Positions 27,255 through 35,551 of a DNA stretch of 64,000 nt are shown piece after piece. A model generated the notes under the pieces. The model was not told the origin of the DNA, did no database searches, and saw only the letters and a program-made list of their open reading frames with translations. Within the stretch, counting starts at the first letter, position 1, and each line of letters begins with the position of its first letter. Origin of the DNA: Neisseriaceae bacterium (GTDB taxonomy: Bacteria; Pseudomonadota; Gammaproteobacteria; Burkholderiales; Neisseriaceae); contig JAGOQM010000002.1 in NCBI GenBank assembly GCA_017991555.1, positions 124,001 through 188,000 on the forward strand, written 5' to 3'. Made by a program: the position numbers and the translations under genes.

Positions 27255-27635
27255 TTAAGATGGTTTAACCAAGCGGCACTCTACCCCTTCCTGGGGGCCA
27301 TTCATAATATTGGTAAAGTAAGCCGTCTCTCCTTTACCCCACCACTCGTAAATATTACCTTGATATTTTTCTCCGCTCGCGGCCACCACCTGAGCCAATG
27401 TATGCTGCTCTTTATTGGGCAGCTGAAGGTCAATTAAGTGACTGCTGCCTTTTTGATAGGCCCGAACTTTAACCTCTTGATTATTGGCACATTGGTAGGT
27501 CATGCTCTTCCCGAGCAAAGCCGTACTGGCCTTTTCAACAGATTCTGACGTTTTTTCCAAGGCATTTTCAACCGTTGAGCAAGCGCCCAACACAGACCCT
27601 AATGCCAAAAGGGCAAGCATGGTTTTCTTCATCAT
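27255..27635 (-). CDS. Lipoprotein, MliC/PliC-type lysozyme inhibitor family
   Basis: With ATG at 27635 (MMKKTMLALLALG; GGAGAG upstream) the product is 126 residues. A lipoprotein signal ends in LGAC, so the mature protein is anchored by a lipidated Cys. The C-terminal half fits the MliC fold: MTYQCANNQEVKVRAY, LAQVVAASGEKYQGNIYEWWGKGETA and a final Cys (VECRL). These proteins block host or bacterial C-type lysozymes in the periplasm or outer membrane. It is monocistronic. Confidence 0.82.
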   Translation of the reverse strand: MMKKTMLALLALGSVLGACSTVENALEKTSESVEKASTALLGKSMTYQCANNQEVKVRAYQKGSSHLIDLQLPNKEQHTLAQVVAASGEKYQGNIYEWWGKGETAYFTNIMNGPQEGVECRLVKPS

Positions 27636-27882
27636 GGTTCTCTCCAAGTTAAGTTTTCTATGCGAGCCTCAGACCACTAGAATGCCCTACATAGCCAATA
27701 TAGACGCTTAATTAAAAGAAAAAGTTTAATTTAATCACTATTTAATTAAACTTTAATGAAGACATGGCTGCTTAAGGCCTTAATCAAGGCTGTTTAAGCG
27801 CCGCTTTTACTCAGGGCCAATCGTTCGCCCCCACTCCTTAAAATCACCTCGACCAGCCCAACTCAGTACCCAAGCGCGGACT

Positions 27883-27911
27883 TAGACAGGCAGAAAACCA
27901 GCTGCTATACT
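27883..27911 (+). promoter_or_regulatory. Predicted promoter upstream of map
   Basis: TAGACA (27883-27888), 17-base spacer, TATACT (27906-27911). This gives an unusually long ~200-base leader for map. The stretch 27636-27880 holds the lipoprotein promoter and nothing else I can name. Confidence 0.5.
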
Positions 27912-28119
27912 AGAAAATGCTTCTGGTACCAAAACAAAACAGCATGGGTATGGCCTTCTGTTAGGCATCGTCGTCGGCAAGTAAATCCTGCCCACAGCAT
28001 CCGCTATCGCACTCAAAAGCGCCTGCGCCTGCAAACGACGTGGCCAACACACGGCCTACCCAACTCAAACCCTTAATCAACACAATCCCCAACGCCTATA
28101 GGGCGAAGGAACCGCACTC

Positions 28120-28887
28120 ATGAATCGCCGCATCACCCTAAAAACACCAGCAGAAATCAACTGCGCACGCCGTGCCGGCAAACTGGCCGCCGACGTTTTA
28201 AGCATGATTGCGCCTCACGTTCAAGCCGGCATCACCACCGCCGAACTAGACCAAATTTGCCATGACTATATTGTCCATAAGCAAAAAACCATTCCAGCCA
28301 ACATCGGCTACCATGGTTTCCAGCACACCCTATGCACCTCTGTAAACCACGTGATTTGTCACGGCATTCCGTCTGATCAGATCTTAAAAGATGGGGACAT
28401 CATTAACATCGACGTGGCCATCATCAAGGACGGCTGGTTTGGCGACACCAGCCGAATGTATTACGTCGGTGAACCCAGCCCATTGGCTCGGAAACTATGT
28501 GACACCACCTTTGACGCCATGATGGCTGGCATTGAACAAGTGAAGCCTGGCGCCACCTTAGGCGACGTTGGCTACGCCATCCAAACCGTCGCACATCAGG
28601 CTGGCTTTAGCGTGGTCAGGGAATATTGTGGTCACGGCATCGGTAAAATCTACCATGATGAACCGCAGGTCTTACACTACGGCACGCCCGGCAAAGGCGT
28701 TCGGCTAGAAACCGGCATGGTGTTCACCATTGAGCCCATGATCAACGCAGGCAAACGCCACAGTAAAGAACTGGCCGACGGTTGGACCGTCATCACGCAG
28801 GATCATTCGCTGTCCGCCCAGTGGGAGCACATGGTCGCCGTGACCGACACCGGCTTTGAAATACTCACCCCCTGGCCAGATGCCTAA
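28120..28887 (+). CDS. map: Methionine aminopeptidase, type I
   Basis: Map removes the N-terminal Met from nascent proteins. The 255-residue enzyme has every metal or catalytic residue of the family: H81 (CHGIP), D98 (NIDVA), D109 (GDTSR), H172 (GHGIG), E205 (TIEPM) and E236 (QWEH). GAAGGA lies ~10 bases before the ATG. This map is not next to rpsB or in the spc operon and may be one of two copies; that cannot be checked here. A DUF333 lipoprotein gene follows 59 bases later. Confidence 0.95.
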   Translation: MNRRITLKTPAEINCARRAGKLAADVLSMIAPHVQAGITTAELDQICHDYIVHKQKTIPANIGYHGFQHTLCTSVNHVICHGIPSDQILKDGDIINIDVAIIKDGWFGDTSRMYYVGEPSPLARKLCDTTFDAMMAGIEQVKPGATLGDVGYAIQTVAHQAGFSVVREYCGHGIGKIYHDEPQVLHYGTPGKGVRLETGMVFTIEPMINAGKRHSKELADGWTVITQDHSLSAQWEHMVAVTDTGFEILTPWPDA

Positions 28888-28946
28888 GCATCGAAACCCA
28901 ATCACGCCCTTAAGCCCCGAAGCCTTGCCCCTAATTAAGGATGCTT

Positions 28947-29198
28947 ATGATCCTGCGTCTCAGCCTCATCGCCATTCTGTGTGGCCTGCTGTCTGCTTGT
29001 GCCCAACTAGAGACACTCGCTACGCCCAATATCGGCATGGCCAATCCGGCAACCCAGTTTTGTCTTGCACAAGGCAAAGAGCACACCATACAGAAGACGT
29101 CGGCAGGCGAAAAGGGGCTGTGCCGATTGCCCAATGGCCAAACGGTCGATGAGTGGGCCTATTTTCGCCAGCATCAGGCGCCCAAGCTCAGTAATTAA
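28947..29198 (+). CDS. DUF333 family lipoprotein
   Basis: With ATG at 28947 (AAGG six bases upstream) the product is 83 residues. It starts with a lipoprotein signal (MILRLSLIAILCGLLSAC). The rest matches DUF333: GMANPATQFCLAQG, GLCRLPNGQTVDEWAYFR. The family is periplasmic or outer-membrane, and its function is not established. It is probably cotranscribed with map and is followed by a terminator that overlaps its stop. Confidence 0.88.
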   Translation: MILRLSLIAILCGLLSACAQLETLATPNIGMANPATQFCLAQGKEHTIQKTSAGEKGLCRLPNGQTVDEWAYFRQHQAPKLSN

Positions 29199-29228
29199 TT
29201 AAAGCTGCCTTAAGGCAGCTTTAATTTT
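29198..29228 (+). terminator. Terminator of map-DUF333
   Basis: ATTAAAGCTGCC (29198-29209) pairs perfectly with GGCAGCTTTAAT (29214-29225), followed by T. Confidence 0.85.
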
Positions 29229-29330
29229 AACCATGGTTTGGTGATGGCCAACATGCCGTAGCGTGGATAAAGCGCAGCCTACCCATGGTCTCGCTTCATC
29301 AGCCGATTACCTGTAAGACGAGAGGCAAAC
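29229..29330. repeat. ACCATGGTTTGGTG block and REP-like arm
   Basis: AACCATGGTTTGGTG (29232-29246) matches the start of copies A, B and C. It is followed by GGATAAAGCGCAGCCTACCCA (~29265-29285), whose inverted counterpart TGGGTAGGCTGCGCTTTACC occurs near 29818-29837. The pair could mark the ends of an inserted segment. Confidence 0.6.
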
Positions 29331-29375
29331 CATGGTTTGGTGAATGCCAAATTATTTAAACTCACCACCTTTCCC

Positions 29376-29678
29376 TTAGGTGAAGTACCGTTCCCCTTTT
29401 AGCCGCCGAGGCGGTTCGTGCGGGGCCGGGGCTTTAAGGCAAAGTTGTTTGAGTATTTGGCCGAAGGCTCAAATATGAGTTTTTGCCGCCGGCCACGTGC
29501 GGGCCAACCTGATCCCCGGTCACTTCGTGACTGCCCTCAGCAGAACCTATTGAGCCAGCGCAGGCAAGAGTGCTCCCCCTCCTATAAAAGCGTGGTCGGG
29601 CGCCACAAGCTTTTTGCCTGCTTCATCTGGCTCAATAGAACCTACTTCGGCGGCTCTACGGGACGGTACTTCACCTAA
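29376..29678. repeat. MITE-like element, copy B (TIR-bounded)
   Basis: Bounded by TTAGGTGAAGTACCGTTCCC (29376-29395) and its near-inverse GGGACGGTACTTCACCTAA (29660-29678), ~303 bp. The inner left part (29381-29508) matches copy A. A short stem AGCCGCCGA/TCGGCGGCT lies just inside the ends. No transposase frame is present, so any movement would need an enzyme in trans. Confidence 0.75.
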
Positions 29679-29860
29679 AGGATGCGCGGCGAGGCGATCG
29701 TCGCAAAACAAGTACCAGTCCTTCATCAAACACCAAACCATGTTTTTTAGTACTTTGTAGCGTGAATCGCGACCCACGTCGCCTTTGGTTTATATGATCT
29801 GATGCATTAAAGCTGGTGGGTAGGCTGCGCTTTACCACACCCTACTGCTAAGGCTACCCA
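29679..29860. repeat. Inverted copy of the repeat's other end plus REP-like arm
   Basis: On the minus strand CGATTCACGCTACAAAGTACT runs into ACATGGTTTGGTGTTTGA, i.e. the right-end sequence of copy A joined to the left-end block. Together with the REP-like palindrome arm near 29818, this shows a composite, rearranged repeat cluster. Confidence 0.6.
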
Positions 29861-29951
29861 AGCGGATGGGAGCCACACCAAACCATGGTTTGGTGTTCGA
29901 ATATAAACCCAGCGTATATAGCCAGATACTTTAAACTCACCACACTTGCTC

Positions 29952-30016
29952 TTAGCTGAAGTACCGTTCCCCTTTTAGCCGCCGAAGTAGATTCTACGGG
30001 ACGGTACTTCACCTAA
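29952..30016. repeat. MITE-like element, copy C (65-bp minimal form)
   Basis: TTAGCTGAAGTACCGTTCCCC at left and GGGACGGTACTTCACCTAA at right (29998-30016) enclose only ~25 bp with GCCGCCGAAGTAG. It is preceded at ~29878 by ACCATGGTTTGGTG. It looks like an internal-deletion derivative of copy B. Confidence 0.75.
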
Positions 30017-30026
30017 GGGAGACACT

Positions 30027-30490
30027 GTCAGAAGGCCGGTAAAATTGAGGCACGTCTTCTGCAAACAATAAATCATTGTTTAATCGACTCAGAGGTGATG
30101 GTCGGTGACGATTAAAAGTTTTTGTACCAAAGTATGGCTTGGGGCTGCCAAGGTGCTTAGTGTTGCTTAGGTAGTGGCTGACTAAGTAAGACGTTAGTCG
30201 TTTGAGCGTGATGTGGTATGAATGGGTGGCGAAATGAGGCAGTGATGTCGTAAGGTCACCGTTAACGCATGGGGGTGCGGAGGCTGTTGCAGGCTAGGAT
30301 CGTTTAGGACGCGCACATTGCCTGGGGGCGCTGCTATTAAATACACTGCCAATAAAATGCCATCACTCTTTATTCACAAGCCTGACAGTAGTCAAATAGC
30401 CAAGGCCTACAGCAGCGCAGCATTCTGAGTAAGGCAATGCATGATATTATAGAGAAACCATTGTGATTTAATTTTATATAGAGACTATTT
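30027..30490. other. 464 bases without a gene; degenerate or non-coding
   Basis: The plus strand is G/T-rich with no frame longer than ~30 codons that has a ribosome site. AAACAAT...ATTGTTT (30063-30081) is a small hairpin. The strand asymmetry suggests a decayed gene or unknown RNA. A weak -10 (TATTAT near 30444) may serve the next gene. Confidence 0.4.
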
Positions 30491-30769
30491 ATGGCCATCA
30501 ACGTCGCCGATGTACACCCGGGTAACTTTTTCGAAACCAGTAGAGGCCAATTGCGTAAAATCAAGCAGGTAGGCAAGAATGTCCAAGGTGAAACCGTGGT
30601 CCATTACTGGAGCAAAAACGCCAACACGCCCAATCAGCCCTTTTACCTGGCTCATCAAGCCGACTTACCCCCAAAGCTCGACACCTTTGTTAAAAACAGC
30701 GGCCGTCTACTGACCGCAGAGGAAGTGTCCACGCTACGCTTAAAGAACATTATTTTAGCCAACGAATAA
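30491..30769 (+). CDS. Unknown protein, 92 residues
   Basis: Not recognised. It starts MAINVADVHPGNFFETSRGQ and has a strand-rich N-terminal half (LRKIKQVGKNVQGETVVHYW) that could be a small SH3/KOW-like barrel, then a helical end. No signal peptide. The ribosome site is weak (GAGA). It is flanked by repeat-derived DNA upstream and convergent with a secreted protein gene. Confidence 0.65.
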   Translation: MAINVADVHPGNFFETSRGQLRKIKQVGKNVQGETVVHYWSKNANTPNQPFYLAHQADLPPKLDTFVKNSGRLLTAEEVSTLRLKNIILANE

Positions 30770-30832
30770 TCGTCGTTTTGCCAAGCAAGGCCAACCCGCG
30801 TCATTCGATCAGGCGTTGGCCTCACCTAAGCC

Positions 30833-31303
30833 TTATAACTGCTTTTGGGCCAACAGCTTCCAACTGCCAATTTCAATCGTGTACTGCGTGAGCACGCTGG
30901 GACAGCAACGTGCATCTTCAGGGCCTAATTGCCGCATGATCACGGTGATGGTGCGCGCGTCATGCTCAATCTTCTCAACACTACCCCAAATGTCTAAATC
31001 TTCTAAGACATTTGCCGCCACTACCTGATAATGTGCTTTCCCCGCGGAATTAGTCTGTACGTTCATCGCCGTCAACACCTGTCTTGGCAACGAGTTGCCT
31101 CCGTAGCCGCAATAATCAGCATGTGCAGCCAAGTAAGTCGTCCGGTTAATCACGTACAGCGCTTCTTCTGTGATGGTCGAACAGAACTGTTTTTCGGCAT
31201 AGGCATTAAACTGCTTGAACACGCTTTTGGGCACCGTAGGGGAGGTCGCCATCGCCAGTCCGGCACACGCCAACCCCATACTCAGTAATAAAATCCGCTT
31301 CAT
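30833..31303 (-). CDS. Secreted protein of unknown function
   Basis: A 156-residue protein with a clear Sec signal (MKRILLLSMGLACAGLAMA-TSP). The mature part has five cysteines (FCSTIT, DYCGYGG, ARCCPS), two adjacent, likely forming disulfides in the periplasm. No family is recognised; the DARCCPSVLTQYTIEIGSWKL end suggests a beta-sheet protein. I chose the ATG at 31303 (AGG spaced 6) over a GTG just before it. Confidence 0.75.
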   Translation of the reverse strand: MKRILLLSMGLACAGLAMATSPTVPKSVFKQFNAYAEKQFCSTITEEALYVINRTTYLAAHADYCGYGGNSLPRQVLTAMNVQTNSAGKAHYQVVAANVLEDLDIWGSVEKIEHDARTITVIMRQLGPEDARCCPSVLTQYTIEIGSWKLLAQKQL

Positions 31304-31423
31304 CACACACCTATCTGATTTAAAATAGGCTAAATTTTATCCGAGTTATAGGGCACACCACAATGTCTATCCTGTCTATATTGATGCTGGCGCCGTATCC
31401 AAACGTCGCCAAACAGCCAGTGC

Positions 31424-31864
31424 CTACTCTTCTCCTACACGCCATGCATCCTGCTCAAAACGACACACGATCCGATGCCGCGTACCACGCTTAACGTGAG
31501 CCATCTGCTCAAGCAATGCCACTGCGGTGACGCTGGGCGTCAGCCTACTGGCGTAAACAACCCTGGCCATGAAGTCAGCCGCCACGGGCAGCACCGTCAC
31601 CTCCTGCTCCCACTGAATAATGGTTTCAGCCCCAACGCCAATAATGGCCCCCATCTCTGTCCGCTCTAGCCCCAGCTGCAATCGTAAAAAGCGCAGGGCC
31701 CTACCGCTTAATGCTGCCTCTGACTGAACCAAAACCTGGGCCAATGCGTTCGCCAATTGGCGAACAGACACAACCTGAACGGCAGCCCCATCAGGGCCCT
31801 CTACAACTGTGTGCCCATTGACCAGCCACACATTATCCATACCGGTTTCTTTGTATTCGTACAT
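31424..31864 (-). CDS. HTH (antitoxin-like) transcriptional regulator
   Basis: A 146-residue protein starting MYEYKETGMDNVWLVNG, a beginning shared by a large proteobacterial family of solitary regulators related to MqsA/HigA-type antitoxins. The helix-turn-helix is LRLQLGLERTEMGAIIGVGAETIIQWEQ (about residues 62-90). GGGAGG is best placed for the ATG at 31864. No toxin gene is adjacent: the next genes are a secreted protein and the cytochrome operon. Its regulon is unknown. Confidence 0.82.
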   Translation of the reverse strand: MYEYKETGMDNVWLVNGHTVVEGPDGAAVQVVSVRQLANALAQVLVQSEAALSGRALRFLRLQLGLERTEMGAIIGVGAETIIQWEQEVTVLPVAADFMARVVYASRLTPSVTAVALLEQMAHVKRGTRHRIVCRFEQDAWRVGEE

Positions 31865-32098
31865 AGCCATGCCTCCCTAGCATACGCCCACGATGCTGTT
31901 CACCCACTCTTCTTTATCGTAGACTTCTCACTCTTAAAATGCCACAAACATATGCCATCGTCAACACCAATCCCACTGACTAACCAAACCCAGCCATTCC
32001 CCCTGCCTATGCCCTCATCGACACCAAATGCCCGTACACACCATAAAAAAAGGCCGTGCTTTACGCACGGCCAAAACCAGTTCAGACTTGAAAATCAA

Positions 32099-32995
32099 TC
32101 AATACCGCGCATCCTTAGGTTTTTTGCCGTTGGGCCAATCATTAACCTTACCCGCAAAATCTGGACGCGGCTGGTGGGTAAAGTACTCGGCAATGTCGAC
32201 GGCATCCTGATCGGTCAACACCCCGCCCTGACCCCATTTACCATGCTTTTGCACCGACATAGGCATGTTGTCACGAATAAACGCAGCAGCCTTATACGTT
32301 CTGGCCATCCCTGCCCCAATGTTAAAGGACTGCTCGCCCCAAAGCGGTGGGAACACCACGTGGCCGCGCTCGTCATTCAAGCCTTCACCATTATCACCAT
32401 GACAGATGGCACATTGCTGCGCGTACAGCTGCTTACCCCGCACAGGATCAGGCGCCAGGCTTTCATCAATCTTCCCGCCCACGTCTATTTGAACCTTAGC
32501 GTCTTTGGGCAACCCTTCGCTTAACCAAGCCATGTACGCGATCATGGCATTCATCTCTTTACTGTCCACGGCCAAAGGCTTACCGTTCATGGAACGCTGA
32601 AAGCAACCATTAATGCGCTGCTGTAAGTCCACCATTTTGCCGGCCCGCGGCATTTTTTTAGGATAGCTAAAATAAGAATTAACGTAAGGCGCCCCTTTTT
32701 GCTCTTTACCGTTGGCAATATGGCAGCTATTACAATTCATTTGCGCCCCAACGTTGTTGGGCAATAAACGTTTGGTTTCATTCAACAAGCGGCCACCGTA
32801 TAAAATTAAATCCGCATTTTCATGCTCGATTAAATCCGTTTGGCTAGGGATACTGTAATCCGTTTTCACCACGTCTTTTGCCACCGTCACTTCGTACTGA
32901 TCAGGCTGTGACTGCGCTGGCTTATCTGAGCAGGCTGCGGTGACCAACAATAAAGGCATCGCCATCCAGAAGACTATTTTTTTCAATGAACTCAT
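32099..32995 (-). CDS. Diheme cytochrome c, TsdA (thiosulfate dehydrogenase) family
   Basis: A 298-residue lipoprotein (signal ending TAAC, residue ~22) with two haem sites, CNSCH (~88-92) and CAICH (~205). LLPNNVGAQMNCNSCH, QQRINGCFQRSMNGKPL and the tail QPRPDFAGKVNDWPNGKKP are hallmarks of the TsdA family, which oxidises thiosulfate to tetrathionate (or the reverse) in the periplasm. The conserved NGC cysteine typical of the family is present. Its start overlaps the stop of the upstream triheme gene (ATGA), so the two are translationally coupled. Confidence 0.85.
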   Translation of the reverse strand: MSSLKKIVFWMAMPLLLVTAACSDKPAQSQPDQYEVTVAKDVVKTDYSIPSQTDLIEHENADLILYGGRLLNETKRLLPNNVGAQMNCNSCHIANGKEQKGAPYVNSYFSYPKKMPRAGKMVDLQQRINGCFQRSMNGKPLAVDSKEMNAMIAYMAWLSEGLPKDAKVQIDVGGKIDESLAPDPVRGKQLYAQQCAICHGDNGEGLNDERGHVVFPPLWGEQSFNIGAGMARTYKAAAFIRDNMPMSVQKHGKWGQGGVLTDQDAVDIAEYFTHQPRPDFAGKVNDWPNGKKPKDARY

Positions 32996-34332
32996 TGTTT
33001 CTCTCCCAAATAATGGGGTGATTTTTTCTCTAGGAAGCGACGAATCTCGGTCACATCCTGGGTATTGATACGCGGTGCATCATTGGTCCAACCCGTGCGC
33101 ACAAAGTTGACGATGTCTTTGACGTCTTCATCGCTCAGCTTATTAAAAGCGGGCATGGTAAACGCCATCTTGTCGTGCGGCGTGCTCGCCATACGGCCAC
33201 CTTCTAAAGTCACCTGAATCACCGACTGTGCGTTATTGGCCACCACCGCACTGTTGTCATCCAGGGCTGGGAAAATACGCGCCACGCCTTTGCCATCAGC
33301 ACGGTGACAAACCGTACAATTTTCCGTATACAGTAAAGCGCCGCGGCTAGTGTCGGTACCGTCTAACAACGCCTGAGTGGTTTTGTCTTCTTGCGTCGGA
33401 CGCTGCTCAGGTCGCCCCGAGGTCGGCGGTAGCGATTTCAAATATTTGGCCATGCCGCGCAAATCGGCCGGCGTCATGAACTGGGTGCTGTGCTCTACCA
33501 CGTCTGCCATCGCACCAAACGCAATGATTTTATCGGTCCGGCCCGTTTTCAAGAATTGCACAATGTCGTCTTCAGTCCACTCACCCAAACCATTGCCCTC
33601 ACCGCGCAAGCTTTTCGCACGCCATCCATCCACCACGGCACCCGACAAAAAGCTGTCGTCATCCGCCATGCTCATAGACTGTTCTTGGTAGGCCACGCCA
33701 CGAGGGGTGTGACAGGCGCCGCAGTGGCCAGGGCCCTCTACCAGATAAGCCCCTCGCTTCACGTCTTCATCCCACTCAGCGTTGGCCGTAAAAGTGCGCG
33801 CTGGGGCAAACAAAGCCTGCCAATAAGCCACCGGCCACCGCATGCTCATGACGCTCGGTAACGTAGAGGGTTGGTTGACCTGCTTAACCGGCTCAACCGC
33901 CGTCATAAAGTAGGCGTACATGGCCTCAATGTCCTCGTCCGGCATAATGGTATAAGAGGGGTAAGGCATGGCGGGATACAACGGCGCCCCATCATGGCGC
34001 ACCCCATGCTTTACCGCATTGGCAAACTGGGTCAAAGAATAGCCACCAATGCCGGTTTCTGGATCGGGAGTGATGTTGGTCGAGTAAATCGCCCCAACCG
34101 GCGTTTGCATCGCCAAGCCCCCTGCATAGTCTTTACCGCCTGGCACACTATGGCAGGCAAAGCAGTCCGCGCTTTTGGCCACATATTGACCGCGCGCGAC
34201 CACGTCGGCGCTGGCCGTTAGCTTAGGCTCAATGGCCTGCTGCCGAGACGCCATGATGGCGTGTGAACCACCATAGGCCGCAGCCACCCCCACAACCACA
34301 ATCGCACTCAGTGTTAAATAGATTTTTTTCAT
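32992..34332 (-). CDS. Triheme cytochrome c (alcohol/gluconate dehydrogenase subunit type)
   Basis: A 446-residue periplasmic cytochrome with an N-terminal membrane anchor or signal (residues ~1-28) and three CxxCH sites: CFACH (~57), CGACH (~207) and CTVCH (~343). GGLAMQTPVGAIYSTNITPDPETGIGGYSL and the spacing match the cytochrome subunit of membrane alcohol or gluconate dehydrogenases. No dehydrogenase subunit is adjacent; instead the TsdA-like gene follows with a 4-base overlap, so it may carry electrons to or from TsdA and the quinone pool or terminal oxidase. Confidence 0.85.
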   Translation of the reverse strand: MKKIYLTLSAIVVVGVAAAYGGSHAIMASRQQAIEPKLTASADVVARGQYVAKSADCFACHSVPGGKDYAGGLAMQTPVGAIYSTNITPDPETGIGGYSLTQFANAVKHGVRHDGAPLYPAMPYPSYTIMPDEDIEAMYAYFMTAVEPVKQVNQPSTLPSVMSMRWPVAYWQALFAPARTFTANAEWDEDVKRGAYLVEGPGHCGACHTPRGVAYQEQSMSMADDDSFLSGAVVDGWRAKSLRGEGNGLGEWTEDDIVQFLKTGRTDKIIAFGAMADVVEHSTQFMTPADLRGMAKYLKSLPPTSGRPEQRPTQEDKTTQALLDGTDTSRGALLYTENCTVCHRADGKGVARIFPALDDNSAVVANNAQSVIQVTLEGGRMASTPHDKMAFTMPAFNKLSDEDVKDIVNFVRTGWTNDAPRINTQDVTEIRRFLEKKSPHYLGEKQ

Positions 34333-34387
34333 AGGATATTCCTTAAATGTGCGCCTATTTTTCTACTTCTGAGCCCTGTTCGTATAT

Positions 34388-34430
34388 TGTGGGAAACCAC
34401 ATAGCACAAGGCTTCTTGACGTACGTCAAG
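34388..34430 (-). promoter_or_regulatory. Two palindromic operators before the cytochrome operon
   Basis: TGTGG-GAAA-CCACA (34388-34401) and CTTGACGTACGTCAAG (34415-34430). The second fits the TTGAC-N4-GTCAA form bound by FNR/DNR/NnrR-type regulators. They lie 55-100 bases upstream of the triheme start. Spacing to possible -10 sequences (34381-34388) is not textbook, so the regulatory mode is open. Confidence 0.6.
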
Positions 34431-34604
34431 CAGGCCCCTTACGCACTAAAAACGCCTCTGGCATGCACCCAAAGCTAACCCCTTAATCTGAAACAAAACA
34501 TCTTCCAAACCCCATAAACCAAGCGCCCCCTGCGAAAACATTATTTTGAGTTAAGGCACCCGGCCTTACTGAGTCCACCGACGCTGTCCTCGGAACAAAA
34601 GGCG

Positions 34605-34640
34605 CAAAAAAACCCTAGCGCTAGATTACGCTAGGGCCTA
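34605..34640 (-). terminator. Orphan minus-strand terminator
   Basis: CCCTAGCG (34613-34620) pairs with CGCTAGGG (34629-34636), with eight T following on the minus strand. No clear gene precedes it; the minus-strand segment 34640-34800 has only a doubtful 38-codon frame (34679-34795). It may end a small RNA or antisense transcript. The rest of 34431-34829 holds nothing else recognisable. Confidence 0.6.
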
Positions 34641-34829
34641 CCAATGCGCTGTCGCCTTCTTTTACACTCAGCACTCAATAAACAACTTGAACACCCAATA
34701 CTCCCTGCTTCATCGTAGGCCCACCTACAGGCCATCGCCATGTGGTCTGCCCAACCCCCATCAAATACCGCCCTAAAACAGGCTCGATCATGCTAGGCTC
34801 AACCCTTACCCACCACAAAGGATTGCGCC

Positions 34830-35312
34830 ATGACCTCTTATTACGCCCACATTAACTGGACCCGCCAGCCCCATGAAGCTTTTATAGACAACCACTATAG
34901 CCGCTTACACCAGTGGACGTTTGATGAAGGCATCAGCATTCCAGCCTCATCTTCCCCTCACTCAGTGCCATTGCCTTTATCAGTAGCAGCGGCTGTCGAT
35001 CCAGAAGAAGCCCTAGTCGCCGCGGTGGCGAGCTGCCACATGCTGTGGTTTCTAGGCATTGCGGCTAAAAAAGGCTTTAAGGTTAATGCCTATACCGACA
35101 CGCCAGAAGGCATCATGGCTAAAAACCAAGCCCATAAAATGGCCATCACCGACATTTATTTACGCCCTCAGGTCACCTTTAGCGGCCCGAAGTCACCCGA
35201 TGCCGAAATGGTGACCAAGCTACACGACCTAGCCCATCAGTCTTGCTATATTGCCAACTCAATTTTGGCCACCATCCATACGGAAGGCGGCTTTAGCATA
35301 GAAGCATCATGA
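34830..35312 (+). CDS. OsmC family peroxiredoxin
   Basis: The 160-residue protein belongs to the OsmC/Ohr family of cysteine-based peroxidases, which detoxify organic hydroperoxides. The two redox cysteines are C69 (VASCHMLWFLG) and C139 (HQSCYIANS), and the conserved EEALVAAVASCHM helix is clear. The longer N-terminal loop places it with OsmC-like rather than Ohr proteins. AAAGGA precedes the ATG. It stands alone. Confidence 0.9.
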   Translation: MTSYYAHINWTRQPHEAFIDNHYSRLHQWTFDEGISIPASSSPHSVPLPLSVAAAVDPEEALVAAVASCHMLWFLGIAAKKGFKVNAYTDTPEGIMAKNQAHKMAITDIYLRPQVTFSGPKSPDAEMVTKLHDLAHQSCYIANSILATIHTEGGFSIEAS

Positions 35313-35505
35313 CGCCTTAAGCCATAATGATGTAAAGCCTGTACTGATCAGTATTGAATACGCCGCTCGAGTTAGCCAGCTGAACGTCATATGAATGAGC
35401 GGTTAAGACATTAAATCAAAAGGTCCATTAGGGAACGCTCAGGGGATCCCTGCAACACAGATTCAGCGCTTGATCCTAGACCTGCCTAACTAATCATTGA
35501 TGCAA

Positions 35506-35530
35506 TAAAAAACCGCCCCATTAGGGCGGT
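35506..35530 (-). terminator. Terminator of the 35552-35818 gene
   Basis: CCGCCC (35513-35518) and GGGCGG (35524-35529) with six T on the minus strand. Confidence 0.8.
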
Positions 35531-35551
35531 CAAACAACCATGAGTATGAAT

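Noticed and set aside
34679..34795. 38-codon minus-strand frame near the osmC start
   Set aside because: It starts 37 bases from the divergent osmC start and has only a GAG as ribosome site; kept only as part of the orphan-terminator note.
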